Assembly: GCF_000964005.1 (NCBI RefSeq)
Contig: NZ_JXYP01000029.1
Span: forward strand, 1 to 64,000
From: Williamsia herbipolensis
GTDB taxonomy: Bacteria; Actinomycetota; Actinomycetes; Mycobacteriales; Mycobacteriaceae
DNA length: 64,000 nt
Direction of reading: 5' to 3'
The position numbers and the translations under genes are program-made. The number at the start of each line of letters is the position of its first letter. Positions within the stretch are counted from its first letter, which is position 1. Below, in pieces: positions 1 through 8,824 of the stretch. Under the pieces are notes generated by a model that did no database searches, was not told the origin of the DNA, and worked only from the letters and a program-made list of their open reading frames with translations.

Positions 1-1
1 G

Positions 2-1945
2 CCCACCCTCCCGCTTGGCGATCCCACCGGCGGCGCCGACGCGCTGCGGTGGAAGCACCTCGTCGACGGCCCGCTCCGCTACCCCCACGTCAGCATCGAC
101 CGTGACGTCGAGATCCGGATGTCCGACGGCGTCCTGTTGCGCGCCACGGTGATCCGGCCGGCCGATCACCACCGTCGCGCGGTGTCGACGGCGTACCCGG
201 CCGTGGTCAACATCAACCCGTACAACCGGGCGCTGCTCGACGTGATCGACACCGCCCTCCACTCGCCGGTGGTCGGGCGCGGTGTCCGCGGCCTCGCGGG
301 CACCGTCAACATCATCGGCACGCCGCTCTCGGGGGCCACCGACGACACCCGCATCCTCTCCGGCGGCGTTCTCGACGTCTTCGGCATCAACCGCAACCTG
401 GTGCGCAGCGGTTACACCCAGGTGATCGTCGACGTCCGGGGAACCGGTGCGTCGCATGGGAAGTGGCAGATCCTCGGCGCCCGCGAGCAGCAGGACTCGG
501 TCGAGATCTGTCGGTGGGTGGCCGCGCAACCGTGGTGTGACGGCACCTACGGCATGGCCGGCTGGTCGTACTCGGCCATCAACTCGCTGCAGGCCGCCGA
601 CAAGCGACCCGAGGGACTCAAGGCGGTGTTCGCGGTCGAGGGGTGCGAGGACATCGTCCGCGACATCTACATCACCGGCGGACTGCCCTCGGCGTTCATC
701 CCGATGTGGCTCTCGATCGTCAACGTCCTCAAGTGGATCCCGAACCCGGCGACGTCGGTGCGGGACATCCTGCGCGGCAACGCCGTCAAGTGGTTCGCCG
801 ACCGTGTGGCCTCACCGGCGACCGAGGTCGGTTCGCTCGCGTGGGGTTTCCTCACCGGACACGACGACCGCGTGTACGACGACCCGTACTTCGACGAGCG
901 CGATCCCGTGGTCGACCGCATCGACGTACCGACGTTCCTCTTCGGCGGATGGCACGACCTGTTCGGTCGCAGCGCCACCTCCATCTACTCCCACCTGGAC
1001 ATGGAGCCCGGCCGCAAGCAGCTCGTCGTCGCCGACGGCTATCACGTCGACGCCGGATCGGGCTTCGGTGGACCGACCCATCCGCCGCGGGTCGATGTGC
1101 TCGAGCGCGCGTGGTTCGACAAGTGGCTCAAGGGGATCGACAACGGTGTCGACAACTACGGCCCGGTGACCCTCGAGCAGCAGGGCGGCTCGTGGACCTC
1201 CGGTGACTGCTTCCCGCGCGCCGGCGCCACGGTGCGTCGCCTCTACCTCGACGACAAGCGTTCGGGCACCGCGTCGCACGCGGTGCACGACGGCACCCTG
1301 GGTGGATCACCGGTCGCGACAGGCCGATCGCTCGGCATCCGCCCCGACATGCGTGGGCTGAAGTCACGCGACATGACCCAGGTGACCGCGGGTATCACCG
1401 CGATGTTCGGCAAGGACTTCACCACCGACGCCCGCCACCAGGAGGGCGGGGCGCTCGCGTTCACCACGCCGCCGGTCACCGAGTGCACGCAGATCAGCGG
1501 TGCGATGAACCTGCGATTGCACGTGTCGACCTCCGGACAGGAGGGCATCTGGGCGGTCACCGTCAACGACGTCGCCCCCGACGGCACCTCGCGTGTCCTC
1601 ACCAACGGCGCGCTGACCGTGTCGAACCGCGCGATCGACCACGACCTGTCGGAGTACGCCGACGACGGCACGCTGCTGGTGGCGCACCACTACCTCAGCC
1701 GCAAGCGCAAGCTCCCGGTGCCCGCCGACGTCGCCCTGCCCATCGACGTGGACCTCGTCCCCACCGACGCCGTCCTCGACATCGGGCACCGACTCCGCGT
1801 CGACGTCTACGCCGGCAGCGTCCCGCGCTACCTCACGGTGATCCCCGACCTCATCCGCGCACACGGTCGCAGGCAGGACCTCGTCCTCGATCCGAAGCAC
1901 CCCAGCTACCTGACCTTCCAGGCCATCGGCTCCCCCGGCTGGTGA
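2..1945 (+). CDS. CocE/NonD-type alpha/beta hydrolase, 5' end outside window
   Basis: Likely a serine hydrolase of the CocE/NonD (X-Pro dipeptidyl-peptidase S15-like) family, acting on ester or amide bonds; the substrate cannot be told from sequence. The frame is open from base 2 with no stop, and the internal ATG at 119 lies inside the conserved start of the fold (VEIRMSDGVLLRATVIRP), so the real start is left of the window. About 647 residues are visible. The serine nucleophile is in GWSYSA (codon 566-568), the acidic residue is probably the Asp of GGWHD (codon 956-958), and the His is in DGYHVD (codon 1043-1045). The last ~220 residues look like the jelly-roll C-terminal domain typical of the family. 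It ends just before a tandem repeat array. The family assignment is firm; the physiological role is unknown. Confidence 0.85.
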   Translation, partial: PTLPLGDPTGGADALRWKHLVDGPLRYPHVSIDRDVEIRMSDGVLLRATVIRPADHHRRAVSTAYPAVVNINPYNRALLDVIDTALHSPVVGRGVRGLAGTVNIIGTPLSGATDDTRILSGGVLDVFGINRNLVRSGYTQVIVDVRGTGASHGKWQILGAREQQDSVEICRWVAAQPWCDGTYGMAGWSYSAINSLQAADKRPEGLKAVFAVEGCEDIVRDIYITGGLPSAFIPMWLSIVNVLKWIPNPATSVRDILRGNAVKWFADRVASPATEVGSLAWGFLTGHDDRVYDDPYFDERDPVVDRIDVPTFLFGGWHDLFGRSATSIYSHLDMEPGRKQLVVADGYHVDAGSGFGGPTHPPRVDVLERAWFDKWLKGIDNGVDNYGPVTLEQQGGSWTSGDCFPRAGATVRRLYLDDKRSGTASHAVHDGTLGGSPVATGRSLGIRPDMRGLKSRDMTQVTAGITAMFGKDFTTDARHQEGGALAFTTPPVTECTQISGAMNLRLHVSTSGQEGIWAVTVNDVAPDGTSRVLTNGALTVSNRAIDHDLSEYADDGTLLVAHHYLSRKRKLPVPADVALPIDVDLVPTDAVLDIGHRLRVDVYAGSVPRYLTVIPDLIRAHGRRQDLVLDPKHPSYLTFQAIGSPGW

Positions 1946-1953
1946 CCCGCCCC

Positions 1954-2016
1954 CGCCAGTTGGGCACGTAACGACGCCACTTGGGCACGTGACGACGCCA
2001 GTTGGGCACCTCGACC
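1954..2016. repeat. Three tandem 21-bp units, intergenic
   Basis: Three consecutive 21-bp units start at 1954, 1975 and 1996, each beginning CGCC(A)(G/C)TTGGGCAC. They begin nine bases after the hydrolase stop codon and end before the convergent gene at 2030. The same core with the same 21-bp period recurs at 20132-20194 and once at 21759-21779, so this is a dispersed family rather than chance. Confidence 0.8.
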
Positions 2017-2029
2017 GGGCGTCGACCCC

Positions 2030-2533
2030 TCAGCTCAACGCGATGCCGCTGTCGGTGAGGATCACGCGGTAGACGAAGCCCGCCTCGGGACCGAGAACAT
2101 CCGCGACCAGGTCGACGAGCGTGGTCGCGAACTCCGGTCCGTGGGGAACGACACCGGGTTCGGTCAGGTGATGCGACACCTCGTGCAACACGACGAGTTC
2201 CCGCAGCGCCCAGCGACCCTCCGCTGATTCGGGGACGGCGATCACCGGCGCCGGCGCCGATTCGTAATGCGCACTGCGGTGTCCACGACGGGGCCGGACC
2301 GCGACGGGGAGATGCGCACGCGGGAACCGCTCCCGCACCGACGGGCGCGCCAGCACCCGGTCGACGTAGACGCGCACCGACCCGACCGACCCGAATCGAC
2401 CCTCCGGCGGGAGGGTGATCGAGGTGCCCGCGAGTTCCACCGTCGGCTGCTCCGCGGCGAACAGCGACAGCACCATCGCCTCGGCGGCATACAGTGCCGA
2501 CCGTTGGGTGTCACGGCCCCTCGGGGGGCTCAC
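2030..2533 (-). CDS. TIGR04338-like putative zinc metallohydrolase
   Basis: A 167-residue protein with the zinc-binding helix HEVSHH (HExxH type) around residue 118 and a downstream HGPEF segment that may give a further ligand. It resembles the small actinobacterial putative metallohydrolases grouped as TIGR04338; that assignment is from memory of the family and no substrate is known. No signal peptide or membrane segment is visible, so it is probably cytoplasmic. Its start codon overlaps the stop of the upstream DUF2786 gene by four bases (2530-2533), which implies translational coupling and a shared task. The repeat array at 1954-2016 lies just past its stop. Confidence 0.7.
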   Translation of the reverse strand: MSPPRGRDTQRSALYAAEAMVLSLFAAEQPTVELAGTSITLPPEGRFGSVGSVRVYVDRVLARPSVRERFPRAHLPVAVRPRRGHRSAHYESAPAPVIAVPESAEGRWALRELVVLHEVSHHLTEPGVVPHGPEFATTLVDLVADVLGPEAGFVYRVILTDSGIALS

Positions 2534-3351
2534 CCCGATTCCAGTGCGCCGCGGCTCCCGTCGAGGTGGCCCTGCTCACCGAGTCGGGCACGACGCCCCG
2601 CGGAGTCCCCCGCGCGCCGCGCGGCCTCGGAATACCCGGCACTCGCGCTGGACCCCCGCCACGTACCGCGCGCCGTCGACTCCGCACGATGGAAGTCGAC
2701 GACCGCGATCTCCTTGTCGCGCAACGCGATCTGGGTCGACGACGACCGTGCCGATGTCGCCGCCACGGCCTCGGCACGCGCCTCGTCGCGCGCCTCGGTG
2801 AGGCGGAGGCCGATCCGTTCGGCGAAGGCCGACTGGAAGTTGAGTCGCGCGGTGATCGGCGACAGCGGCGTCTGCTCGACCACACGCCGGGTGCGCCACC
2901 GCGAATGCTGGGTGACCACCTTGTGCGCGACCTCGTTCTTGTAGCCGCCGGCCTTCAGATAGGCATCGCTCGCGGCGACCATCTGCACCACCAGCGAGCT
3001 GTAGAGCGCCTCGGTGCTGTCGATGTCGCCGGAGAACCCGTAGGCGAGGACGAAGGTCGAGTTGCTCGCGACGTCGACCTTCACGTCGTTGGCGTGGGCG
3101 ATCGCCACGAACAGCGCCACGTAGGTGCGCAGACCACGCTTGCCCTTCGTCCCGATCGCGATCTGCCGTGCCACCGGCGCGGTGCGGGCCGCGGCCGGAT
3201 CGTGTGCCCGGGCGACCGCCAGATCGATCGACGCCGCCGTCGCCAGACGCTGCGCGGCCTGCATGAAGGTCTGCGCCTCGTGCTCGTTGTCGGTGCCCTC
3301 GGCCTGGCGGAGCAACCCGGCGATCCGGGTCAGCAATTTGTCGTCGCGCAT
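2530..3351 (-). CDS. DUF2786 domain protein
   Basis: A 273-residue protein whose first ~45 residues (KLLTRIAGLLRQAEGTDNEHEAQTFMQAAQ) match the DUF2786 pattern of a short helical domain with a conserved E-A-x-x-F segment. The C-terminal half is basic and Ala-rich with several long helices and probably binds nucleic acid or a partner, which is only inference. The ATG at 3349-3351 starts directly at the DUF2786 domain, so the start is well supported. It is the first gene of a two-gene unit with the metallohydrolase downstream (ATGA-type overlap). Function is not established for this family. Confidence 0.7.
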   Translation of the reverse strand: MRDDKLLTRIAGLLRQAEGTDNEHEAQTFMQAAQRLATAASIDLAVARAHDPAAARTAPVARQIAIGTKGKRGLRTYVALFVAIAHANDVKVDVASNSTFVLAYGFSGDIDSTEALYSSLVVQMVAASDAYLKAGGYKNEVAHKVVTQHSRWRTRRVVEQTPLSPITARLNFQSAFAERIGLRLTEARDEARAEAVAATSARSSSTQIALRDKEIAVVDFHRAESTARGTWRGSSASAGYSEAARRAGDSAGRRARLGEQGHLDGSRGALESG

Positions 3352-3400
3352 ATCCCTCAGACTATCGAGACCGCGATTCGGTTCCGCCGCAGCGCAGAAA

Positions 3401-3438
3401 GAACTCCCCGCGACGATCGTGATCGTCGCGGGGAGTTC
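3401..3438 (-). terminator. Intrinsic terminator of the rplK-rplA unit
   Basis: A perfect inverted repeat with 18-bp arms (GAACTCCCCGCGACGATC and its complement) and a two-base centre lies 19 bases past the rplA stop. On the minus strand it is followed by a T-rich stretch (TTCTTTC). This is a textbook rho-independent terminator for the ribosomal protein unit and also separates it from the DUF2786 gene on the same strand. Confidence 0.9.
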
Positions 3439-3457
3439 GTGTACAGCTGTGACCTGA

Positions 3458-4180
3458 TCAGGCCTGGGCGTCGGCGGGTACCGCGTAGTTACGGGTCACG
3501 GCCGGATCGACCGGGATGCCGGGGCCCGAGGTGGTCGAGACGGTGACCTTCTTGAGGTACCGGCCCTTGGCTGCGGACGGCTTCGCACGGAGGATCTCGT
3601 CGAGCGCGGCGCCGTAGTTCTCGGCGAGCTGCTCGGGCGCGAACGACGCCTTGCCGATCACCAGGTGCAGGTTCGAGGCCTTGTCGACACGGAAGTTGAT
3701 CTTTCCGCCCTTGATCTCGTTGACGGCCTTGGTGACATCGGGGGTCACGGTGCCGGTCTTCGGGTTGGGCATGAGACCACGCGGGCCGAGGACGCGTGCG
3801 ATACGTCCGACCTTCGCCATCTGATCCGGCGTCGCGATCGCGGCGTCGAACTCGAGCCAGCCGCCCTGGATCTTCTCGATGAGATCCTCCGCGCCGACCT
3901 CGTCGGCACCGGCGGCGGTCGCCTCGGCGGCCTTGTCGCCGACGGCGAACACGATGACGCGGGCGGTCTTGCCCGTGCCGTGCGGCAGGTTCACGGTGCC
4001 GCGGACCATCTGGTCGGCCTTGCGGGGATCGACGCCGAGACGGATGGCGACCTCGACGGTGGCGTCGTACTTCGACGAACCGGTGGCCTTCGCCAACGCT
4101 GCAGCCTCCAGCGGGCTGTACAGGTTGTCCTTGTCGATCTTCTCGGCCGCGGCCAGATATGCCTTGCTCTTCTTGCTCAT
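3458..4180 (-). CDS. rplA: 50S ribosomal protein L1
   Basis: L1 builds the mobile L1 stalk of the large subunit, binds 23S rRNA, helps release the E-site tRNA and in many bacteria represses its own mRNA. The 240-residue protein carries the family landmarks: [15 protein letters not shown] at the N-terminus, the [25 protein letters not shown] block (about 47-70), and [18 protein letters not shown] around 130-147. Length is normal. The gene follows rplK in the usual secE-nusG-rplK-rplA order and has a purine-rich ribosome site (GGAGAAGGAA) eight bases before the ATG. A strong terminator lies just past its stop. Confidence 0.97.
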   Translation of the reverse strand: MSKKSKAYLAAAEKIDKDNLYSPLEAAALAKATGSSKYDATVEVAIRLGVDPRKADQMVRGTVNLPHGTGKTARVIVFAVGDKAAEATAAGADEVGAEDLIEKIQGGWLEFDAAIATPDQMAKVGRIARVLGPRGLMPNPKTGTVTPDVTKAVNEIKGGKINFRVDKASNLHLVIGKASFAPEQLAENYGAALDEILRAKPSAAKGRYLKKVTVSTTSGPGIPVDPAVTRNYAVPADAQA

Positions 4181-4194
4181 GTGTTCATTCCTTC

Positions 4195-4283
4195 TCCGCA
4201 GCTACTGCGGATGGGTGGTGTGCGGACCGAGCCGGTCCTCCCACGCTTGCTGATTGATTGGTGGAGACGGCTCAGCCGTCTCC
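4195..4283 (-). promoter_or_regulatory. Two hairpins in the rplK-rplA spacer
   Basis: The 124-bp spacer between rplK and rplA holds two inverted repeats: a ten-base-arm hairpin at 4263-4283 (GGAGACGGCT / AGCCGTCTCC) and a seven-base-arm hairpin at 4195-4211 (TCCGCAG / CTGCGGA) just upstream of the rplA ribosome site. They could attenuate transcription, set the mRNA processing point or act as a translational control element. No comparison with a known L1 site was made, so function is inference. Confidence 0.45.
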
Positions 4284-4304
4284 GGGTCGTGCGACGTCGC
4301 GAGC

Positions 4305-4736
4305 TCAGTCGACCGTGATGCCCATCGACCGGGCGGTGCCGGCGATGATCTTCGCGGCCTGCTCGACGTCGTTGGCGTTGAGGTCTTCCTGCTTGGTCTT
4401 GGCGATCTCACGGACCTGGTCCATGGTGACCTTGCCGACCTTCTTGCTGTGCGGCTCTCCCGAGCCCTTCTGCAGACCGGCCGCCTTGAGCAGCAGCTTG
4501 GCCGCGGGCGGGGTCTTCAGCTTGAAGTCGAACGAACGGTCCTCGTAGACCGAGATCTCGACCGGGATGACCGTGCCACGCTGCGACTCGGTCGCGGCGT
4601 TGTAGGCCTTGCAGAACTCCATGATGTTCACGCCGTGCTGACCGAGCGCCGGACCCACGGGCGGGGCGGGGTTGGCCGCACCGGCCTGGATCTGGAGCTT
4701 GATGATCCCGGCGAGCTTCTTCTTCTTGGGGGGCAT
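4305..4736 (-). CDS. rplK: 50S ribosomal protein L11
   Basis: L11 forms the GTPase-associated centre with 23S rRNA and is needed for factor binding and for RelA-type stringent signalling. The 143-residue length is standard. Diagnostic segments are [35 protein letters not shown] (residues 10-45, with the proline-rich switch) and the C-terminal rRNA-binding [23 protein letters not shown]. It is second in the nusG-rplK-rplA order. A seven-base-arm inverted repeat (4769-4775 with 4794-4800) sits in the spacer before it and may separate it partly from nusG. Confidence 0.97.
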   Translation of the reverse strand: MPPKKKKLAGIIKLQIQAGAANPAPPVGPALGQHGVNIMEFCKAYNAATESQRGTVIPVEISVYEDRSFDFKLKTPPAAKLLLKAAGLQKGSGEPHSKKVGKVTMDQVREIAKTKQEDLNANDVEQAAKIIAGTARSMGITVD

Positions 4737-4838
4737 CTCTCTTTTACCTTCGTGTTGTCTTCGTGTGTGTCCGACGACCCGGTCGCACCCGGTGTCGGAC
4801 GTCCCGCGTCCGCTGGAGACGCGAAGTCGTGGAAAAAA

Positions 4839-5663
4839 TCAGATCTTCTCGACCTGGGCGAAGCCGAGTTCGACCGGGGTCTCGCGACCGAAGATCGACA
4901 CCAGCACCTTCACCTTGCGCTGCTCGGCGTTGACCTCGGAGATCGAGGCGGGCAGCGTCGCGAACGGTCCGTCCATGACGGTGACGCTCTCGCCGACGGT
5001 GAAGTCGACCTCGATGATCGACGCCGACGAGGTCTCGCCGCCCTCGGAGGTCGCGCCCGTCTTGCCGGCGACGGGCTTCTTGGCCTCGGCGCGCGGCAGC
5101 AGGAACTGCAGGACTTCCTTCATCGACAGCGGCGACGGCTTCGAGGTCATGCCGACGAAACCGGTGACGCCGGGGGTGTTGCGCACCGCGCCCCACGAGT
5201 CGTCGTTGAGCTCCATGCGCACCAGGATGTAGCCGGGCAGCACCTTGCGCTGCACCTTCTTCTGCTGGCCGTTCTTGACCTCGGTGACCTCTTCGGTGGG
5301 GACCTCCACCTGGAAGATGTAGTCGCCGACGTCGAGGTTCTGCACGCGGGTCTCGAGGTTGGCCTTCACCTTGTTCTCGTAGCCGGCGTAGGAGTGGATC
5401 ACGTACCAGTCACCCGGTGCGCGACGCAGTTCCTTCTTCAGCTCCTCGACCGGGTCGACCTCCTCCTCGGGCTCGGCAGGGGTCTCGTCGGTGGTTGCCT
5501 CGTCGGTGCTCGGGGTGTCGTCGACGATGGATCCGGCGACGGCCTCGGTCAGCTCTTCGGTCGCGGCGACGTCGACCGGCGCGTCCAGGACATCACTGCC
5601 CGACTCGATCGCCTCGAGGTCGGCATCCTGGATGCTCTCGGTGTCGTGCTCAGGGGTGCTCAC
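4839..5663 (-). CDS. nusG: Transcription termination/antitermination factor NusG
   Basis: NusG binds RNA polymerase at the clamp, controls pausing and Rho action, and couples transcription to translation. The protein is 274 residues, longer than the ~180 of enteric NusG because of an acidic Glu/Asp/Thr-rich N-terminal extension (about residues 1-90) typical of actinobacteria. The NGN domain starts near [19 protein letters not shown] (about 97-115) and contains [10 protein letters not shown]; the C-terminal KOW domain has [19 protein letters not shown] and ends with [13 protein letters not shown]. It follows secE as usual. Confidence 0.97.
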   Translation of the reverse strand: MSTPEHDTESIQDADLEAIESGSDVLDAPVDVAATEELTEAVAGSIVDDTPSTDEATTDETPAEPEEEVDPVEELKKELRRAPGDWYVIHSYAGYENKVKANLETRVQNLDVGDYIFQVEVPTEEVTEVKNGQQKKVQRKVLPGYILVRMELNDDSWGAVRNTPGVTGFVGMTSKPSPLSMKEVLQFLLPRAEAKKPVAGKTGATSEGGETSSASIIEVDFTVGESVTVMDGPFATLPASISEVNAEQRKVKVLVSIFGRETPVELGFAQVEKI

Positions 5664-5765
5664 TGCAGCCCACGCTCCCTTTCATTGCTTACCGTGTGTG
5701 CCGCTGCGCGACGCACACCATTTTTGGCGCGAACGCCCGCCGTGATGTCCTCCGACCGGTCGGTG

Positions 5766-6218
5766 TCAGCCGAACAGCCAGAGCACGGCCTTGGCGAAGC
5801 CGAGGTCGATGCCCGAGATGAACGCTGTCATCACGACCACGAAGATCAACACGATGATCGTGTAGCGGACCATCTCCGACCGGGTCGGCCAGATGACCTT
5901 CTTCAGTTCTCCGACGACCTGTCGCAGGAACGTCCACAGTCGGACGAACGGGTTGCGGCTGGTGGCCGTCGAGGTGTCGGTCCGGGTGGACCGTTCCTTC
6001 AGGGCGACGCCGCCGGCGGTGGTCGCACCGTCGGTGTCGGCGGCGGCCGAACGCTTGCCACGCGGGGTGGACGAGCGCTTGCCGCTGGGCCGGGCGTCGG
6101 AGTCCGCGGAGGTGGCGTCGGCGCTGTCCGCGCCGGCGGTGGTGTCGGCGTCGGTTGCCTCGGCGTCGGGGACCGACCCCTTCGCACGGGCAGCTCTGTC
6201 GCGTCTGCTCACCTTCAT
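5766..6218 (-). CDS. secE: Preprotein translocase subunit SecE
   Basis: SecE clamps the SecY channel and is essential for protein export. The 150-residue product has a long Ala/Thr/Asp-rich cytoplasmic N-terminal extension (about 1-85), common in high-GC actinobacteria, then the conserved amphipathic helix (FVRLWTFLRQVVGELKKVIWPT, with the W-P-T mark) and a single C-terminal membrane helix (TIIVLIFVVVMTAFISGIDLGFAKAVLWLF). It lies between tRNA-Trp and nusG, the arrangement known from mycobacteria. Confidence 0.95.
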   Translation of the reverse strand: MKVSRRDRAARAKGSVPDAEATDADTTAGADSADATSADSDARPSGKRSSTPRGKRSAAADTDGATTAGGVALKERSTRTDTSTATSRNPFVRLWTFLRQVVGELKKVIWPTRSEMVRYTIIVLIFVVVMTAFISGIDLGFAKAVLWLFG

Positions 6219-6309
6219 CCTCTCGTCGAACGTGTGTCCGTCACGTGGCCGGGCCGCGTGATGTCCTGCGGTTCACCGAGAGCCGTGATGACACCGTTCT
6301 CGGCGAGGG

Positions 6310-6382
<73 letters not shown>

Positions 6383-6609
6383 CTGGGCCGGTGACTGCAC
6401 CGACCCGGTGGACACGACTCGCCCGTGCACGACCATCGTCGCACCGGAGGAGTCGATTCCATCTTCGTTCCACACAATCAACGCGCCACCCGTGGGCAGC
6501 GCGCAGCTCGGTGAACCTCAGACAACCGAGTGTACGACACCCGATCGTGCGAACTCCAATTCGCTCCGAGGTCACGGGCCGAAAACGCCTACCGGCGCCG
6601 TGGGCCGGA

Positions 6610-7695
6610 TCAGGAGAACTGGACGCCGGCCAGCGCGCGGCCGAAGATCTTCTTGCCGTTCGACTTGGCGGTGAGCGCGATCTGTCCGCGCCGGGTCTCG
6701 GGGTCGAGCGACTTCACCTTGGCGGTGAGGTCCATCTGGCCGTAGCCGTCACGCGGGACGTAGACCGGCGCGGTGAAGCGCACGTTGTACTCGTAGACCG
6801 CGCCCGGGTCGCCGACGAAGTCGGTGACGTAGCCCGCGCTGATGCCCATGGTCTGCATGCCGTGGGCGACGACGGTGTCGAGGCCGACGATGTCGGCGAT
6901 CTCGTCGCTGAAGTGGATCGGGTTCGGGTCGCCGGCCACACCGGCGTAGTTGATGAGGTTGCCGCGGGTCAGCTTCACCGTGCGCGGCTCGAGCTCCTGG
7001 CCGACGGTGAGGCTGTCGAAGCTGATCGCACCGTACGGCTTGGGCTCGACGGCCGGATCGGGCTCGGTGAAGAAGCCGCTGTGGTCGGGGATGGTCTGAC
7101 CGTGGTCGTAGGTCGCGCCCTCGACGAGCATCGTGTGGGCGACGGTCTGCATGAACGACGGCGCCGGGGACTCACCGGCGCGGGCCACCAGCGTGGTCCA
7201 GGTGGTCATCACCGGCACGTCGTGCTGGTTGTGGATCTGGTTCTTGGTGACGAGCACGTCCGCGCCGCCCATCTGGCGGTACGAGTCGAGCGACACGACG
7301 CAGATCAGGCGGTCGCCGACCTCGACGGGCTTGTGGAACACCAGGCGCTGGTCGGTCTGCAGCATCTTCCACAGATCCCAGCCCTCCACCATCTCCTCGA
7401 AGAGACGGCGCTGGGCGATCATGCCGGGTATCGCGACGAACGACAGCGGGGCGATCAGCGTCGAGTGTCCGTTCGCGGTGGCCGCGGCCTCGTTCCAGTG
7501 CACGGGGTTGCCGTCCTGCACTGCGCGGGCGTACTCGCGGACCTTCTCGCGGCCCACCTCGTAGTAGTCCTCGACCGTGTAGTGGAAGCCGACCTGAGCC
7601 GCGGTGCGCTCGGCGATCTCCTCGGGCGACAGGCTCGTCTGGTTGGCCATGATCGCGAGGCGTTCCTCGACCGAGGCAATGGACTGATCACTCAT
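6610..7695 (-). CDS. hadAB: Fused (3R)-hydroxyacyl-ACP dehydratase HadA-HadB
   Basis: Catalyses the dehydration step of FAS-II chain extension that makes meromycolic acids; in mycobacteria HadA and HadB are separate chains of a heterodimer. Here one 361-residue protein holds an N-terminal HadA-like hotdog domain (about 30-170, starting VGFHYTVEDYYEVGREKVREYARAV) and a C-terminal HadB-like MaoC hotdog (about 215-361). The HadB half carries the hydratase-2 active site in VAGDPNPIHFSDE, with Asp and His five residues apart, and the HadA half has the matching structural site DGNPVHW. It lies between rpmG and tRNA-Trp where hadA-hadB-hadC sit in mycobacteria; no hadC follows. This supports a mycolate-containing host. 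Confidence 0.9.
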   Translation of the reverse strand: MSDQSIASVEERLAIMANQTSLSPEEIAERTAAQVGFHYTVEDYYEVGREKVREYARAVQDGNPVHWNEAAATANGHSTLIAPLSFVAIPGMIAQRRLFEEMVEGWDLWKMLQTDQRLVFHKPVEVGDRLICVVSLDSYRQMGGADVLVTKNQIHNQHDVPVMTTWTTLVARAGESPAPSFMQTVAHTMLVEGATYDHGQTIPDHSGFFTEPDPAVEPKPYGAISFDSLTVGQELEPRTVKLTRGNLINYAGVAGDPNPIHFSDEIADIVGLDTVVAHGMQTMGISAGYVTDFVGDPGAVYEYNVRFTAPVYVPRDGYGQMDLTAKVKSLDPETRRGQIALTAKSNGKKIFGRALAGVQFS

Positions 7696-7828
7696 GTGTC
7701 ACCGACCTGATCTGTGTTGGTTCTCGACCGTGGGGGCGACCGTCGCGGCACACGCGCCGTGGTCGCCGGATCGCCGACTCCCGCGGGCGGTCGGGCACGC
7801 GGCCCGATCGAGACTCAGGAGATGGCGC

Positions 7829-7853
7829 GTCCCGCCGGTGCTACCGGCGGGAC
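7829..7853 (-). terminator. Hairpin after rpmG
   Basis: A perfect 11-bp stem (GTCCCGCCGGT / ACCGGCGGGAC) with a three-base loop begins eight bases past the rpmG stop on the minus strand. There is no clear U-tract, which is common for high-GC actinobacterial terminators. It would partly or fully separate rpmG from hadAB. Confidence 0.75.
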
Positions 7854-7860
7854 GGGTGGG

Positions 7861-8028
7861 TCAGCGCGATTCCTTGTGGCCCTGATGCTTGCCGCAGTTC
7901 GGGCAGAACTTCTTGATCTCGAGCCGGTCGGGATCGTTGCGGCGGTTCTTCTTGGTGATGTAGTTGCGGTGCTTGCAGACCTCGCAGGCCAAGGTGATCT
8001 TGGGGCGCACATCTGTTGAGGAGGCCAC
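7861..8028 (-). CDS. rpmG: 50S ribosomal protein L33
   Basis: A 55-residue ribosomal protein of the large subunit near the E site. It starts with GTG at 8026-8028 and reads [20 protein letters not shown] and so on to GHKESR. It keeps both zinc-ligand pairs, CEVC (15-18) and CPNC (42-45), so it is the zinc-binding C+ form; many actinobacteria also keep a zinc-free paralog used in zinc starvation, which is not in this window. The position next to tRNA-Met, tRNA-Thr and the had gene matches rpmG2 of M. tuberculosis. Confidence 0.95.
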   Translation of the reverse strand: MASSTDVRPKITLACEVCKHRNYITKKNRRNDPDRLEIKKFCPNCGKHQGHKESR

Positions 8029-8111
8029 GGGGCTGCCTTTCGGGTGGATCGTTCTCGGGTACGGATGCCGGCACCGGTGGGCGCCGCGTCCGCTGAGCTT
8101 GTCTCTCGCAG

Positions 8112-8185
<74 letters not shown>

Positions 8186-8223
8186 ATGGCCGCCCAGGCC
8201 GGTGACGGTCTGGGAGTCCAGCG

Positions 8224-8296
8224 AGCCCCCTAACGGAATCGAACCGTTGACCTTTTCCTTACCATGGAAACGCTCTACCGACTGAGCTAAGGGGGC
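8224..8296 (-). tRNA. tRNA-Thr (GGT anticodon)
   Basis: A 73-base cloverleaf on the minus strand: acceptor GCCCCCT with AGGGGGC, D-arm AGCTCAGTCGGTAGAGC, anticodon loop ATGGTAA giving GGT, and T-arm ACGGTTCGATTCCGT. CCA is not encoded. It is 38 bases upstream of tRNA-Met and probably cotranscribed with it and rpmG. Confidence 0.96.
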
Positions 8297-8422
8297 GGGA
8301 CCCGAGGCGTTGTTCGACGCCCCGAGAGCCTTGTCGAGGTTACACAGCAGCCCCGAGTGTCGCCAAATCGCTGGGGTCCGATGCGCTCTGCGGGCTGGTC
8401 GAGCCCGTATAAGCGCAGCTCA

Positions 8423-8444
8423 CAAGGACTTTCAGAAGTCCTTG
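8423..8444 (-). terminator. Hairpin downstream of tRNA-Tyr
   Basis: A nine-base-arm inverted repeat (CAAGGACTT / AAGTCCTTG) with a four-base loop starts five bases past the encoded CCA end of tRNA-Tyr on the minus strand. It is probably the terminator of that single-gene tRNA transcript. No strong T-run follows. Confidence 0.7.
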
Positions 8445-8449
8445 ATGAG

Positions 8450-8533
8450 TGGTGGCACGTGTAGGATTCGAACCTACGTAGCTTTCGCGACGGATTTACA
8501 GTCCGCTCCCATTGGCCGCTCGGGCAACGTGCC
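8450..8533 (-). tRNA. tRNA-Tyr (GTA anticodon)
   Basis: A class II tRNA of 84 bases including CCA on the minus strand: acceptor GGCACGT with ACGTGCC, anticodon stem CGGA/TCCG with loop CTGTAAA giving GTA, a long variable arm (GTCGCGAAAGCTAC region) and T-arm GTAGGTTCGAATCCTAC. Unlike the other three tRNAs here, its CCA end (8450-8452) is encoded. Confidence 0.96.
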
Positions 8534-8824
8534 GTGTGTCGGACCCGCGCTCAGCGCGATTTGGCGACGCGATGAAGATTACAACGTCACCCCCACGGTT
8601 GCGAAAACCGGTGGTCACGGGCTGTTCGAGGCCTGCCGCCCCTCGTCCGCAGGCCTGATCACCGTGCGCATGCTCGATCACCTCGCGCGTGCCGCCGAGA
8701 GCATGCGGATCGTCACCGAGCATGCCGGTCGCCTCGATCAGCTCACACGCCGTAGGGCTCGGGCCCGGTTGATCGCGCGCTCGATGCGGGCGAGCACGAC
8801 ATCGGGCCGCCGGAGGAGCTCATC

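Noticed and set aside
6383-6609. Promoter hexamers upstream of tRNA-Trp (TTGGAG ... TACACT)
   Set aside because: The spacing is 19 bases and actinobacterial promoters are loose; the match is too weak to list as a feature.
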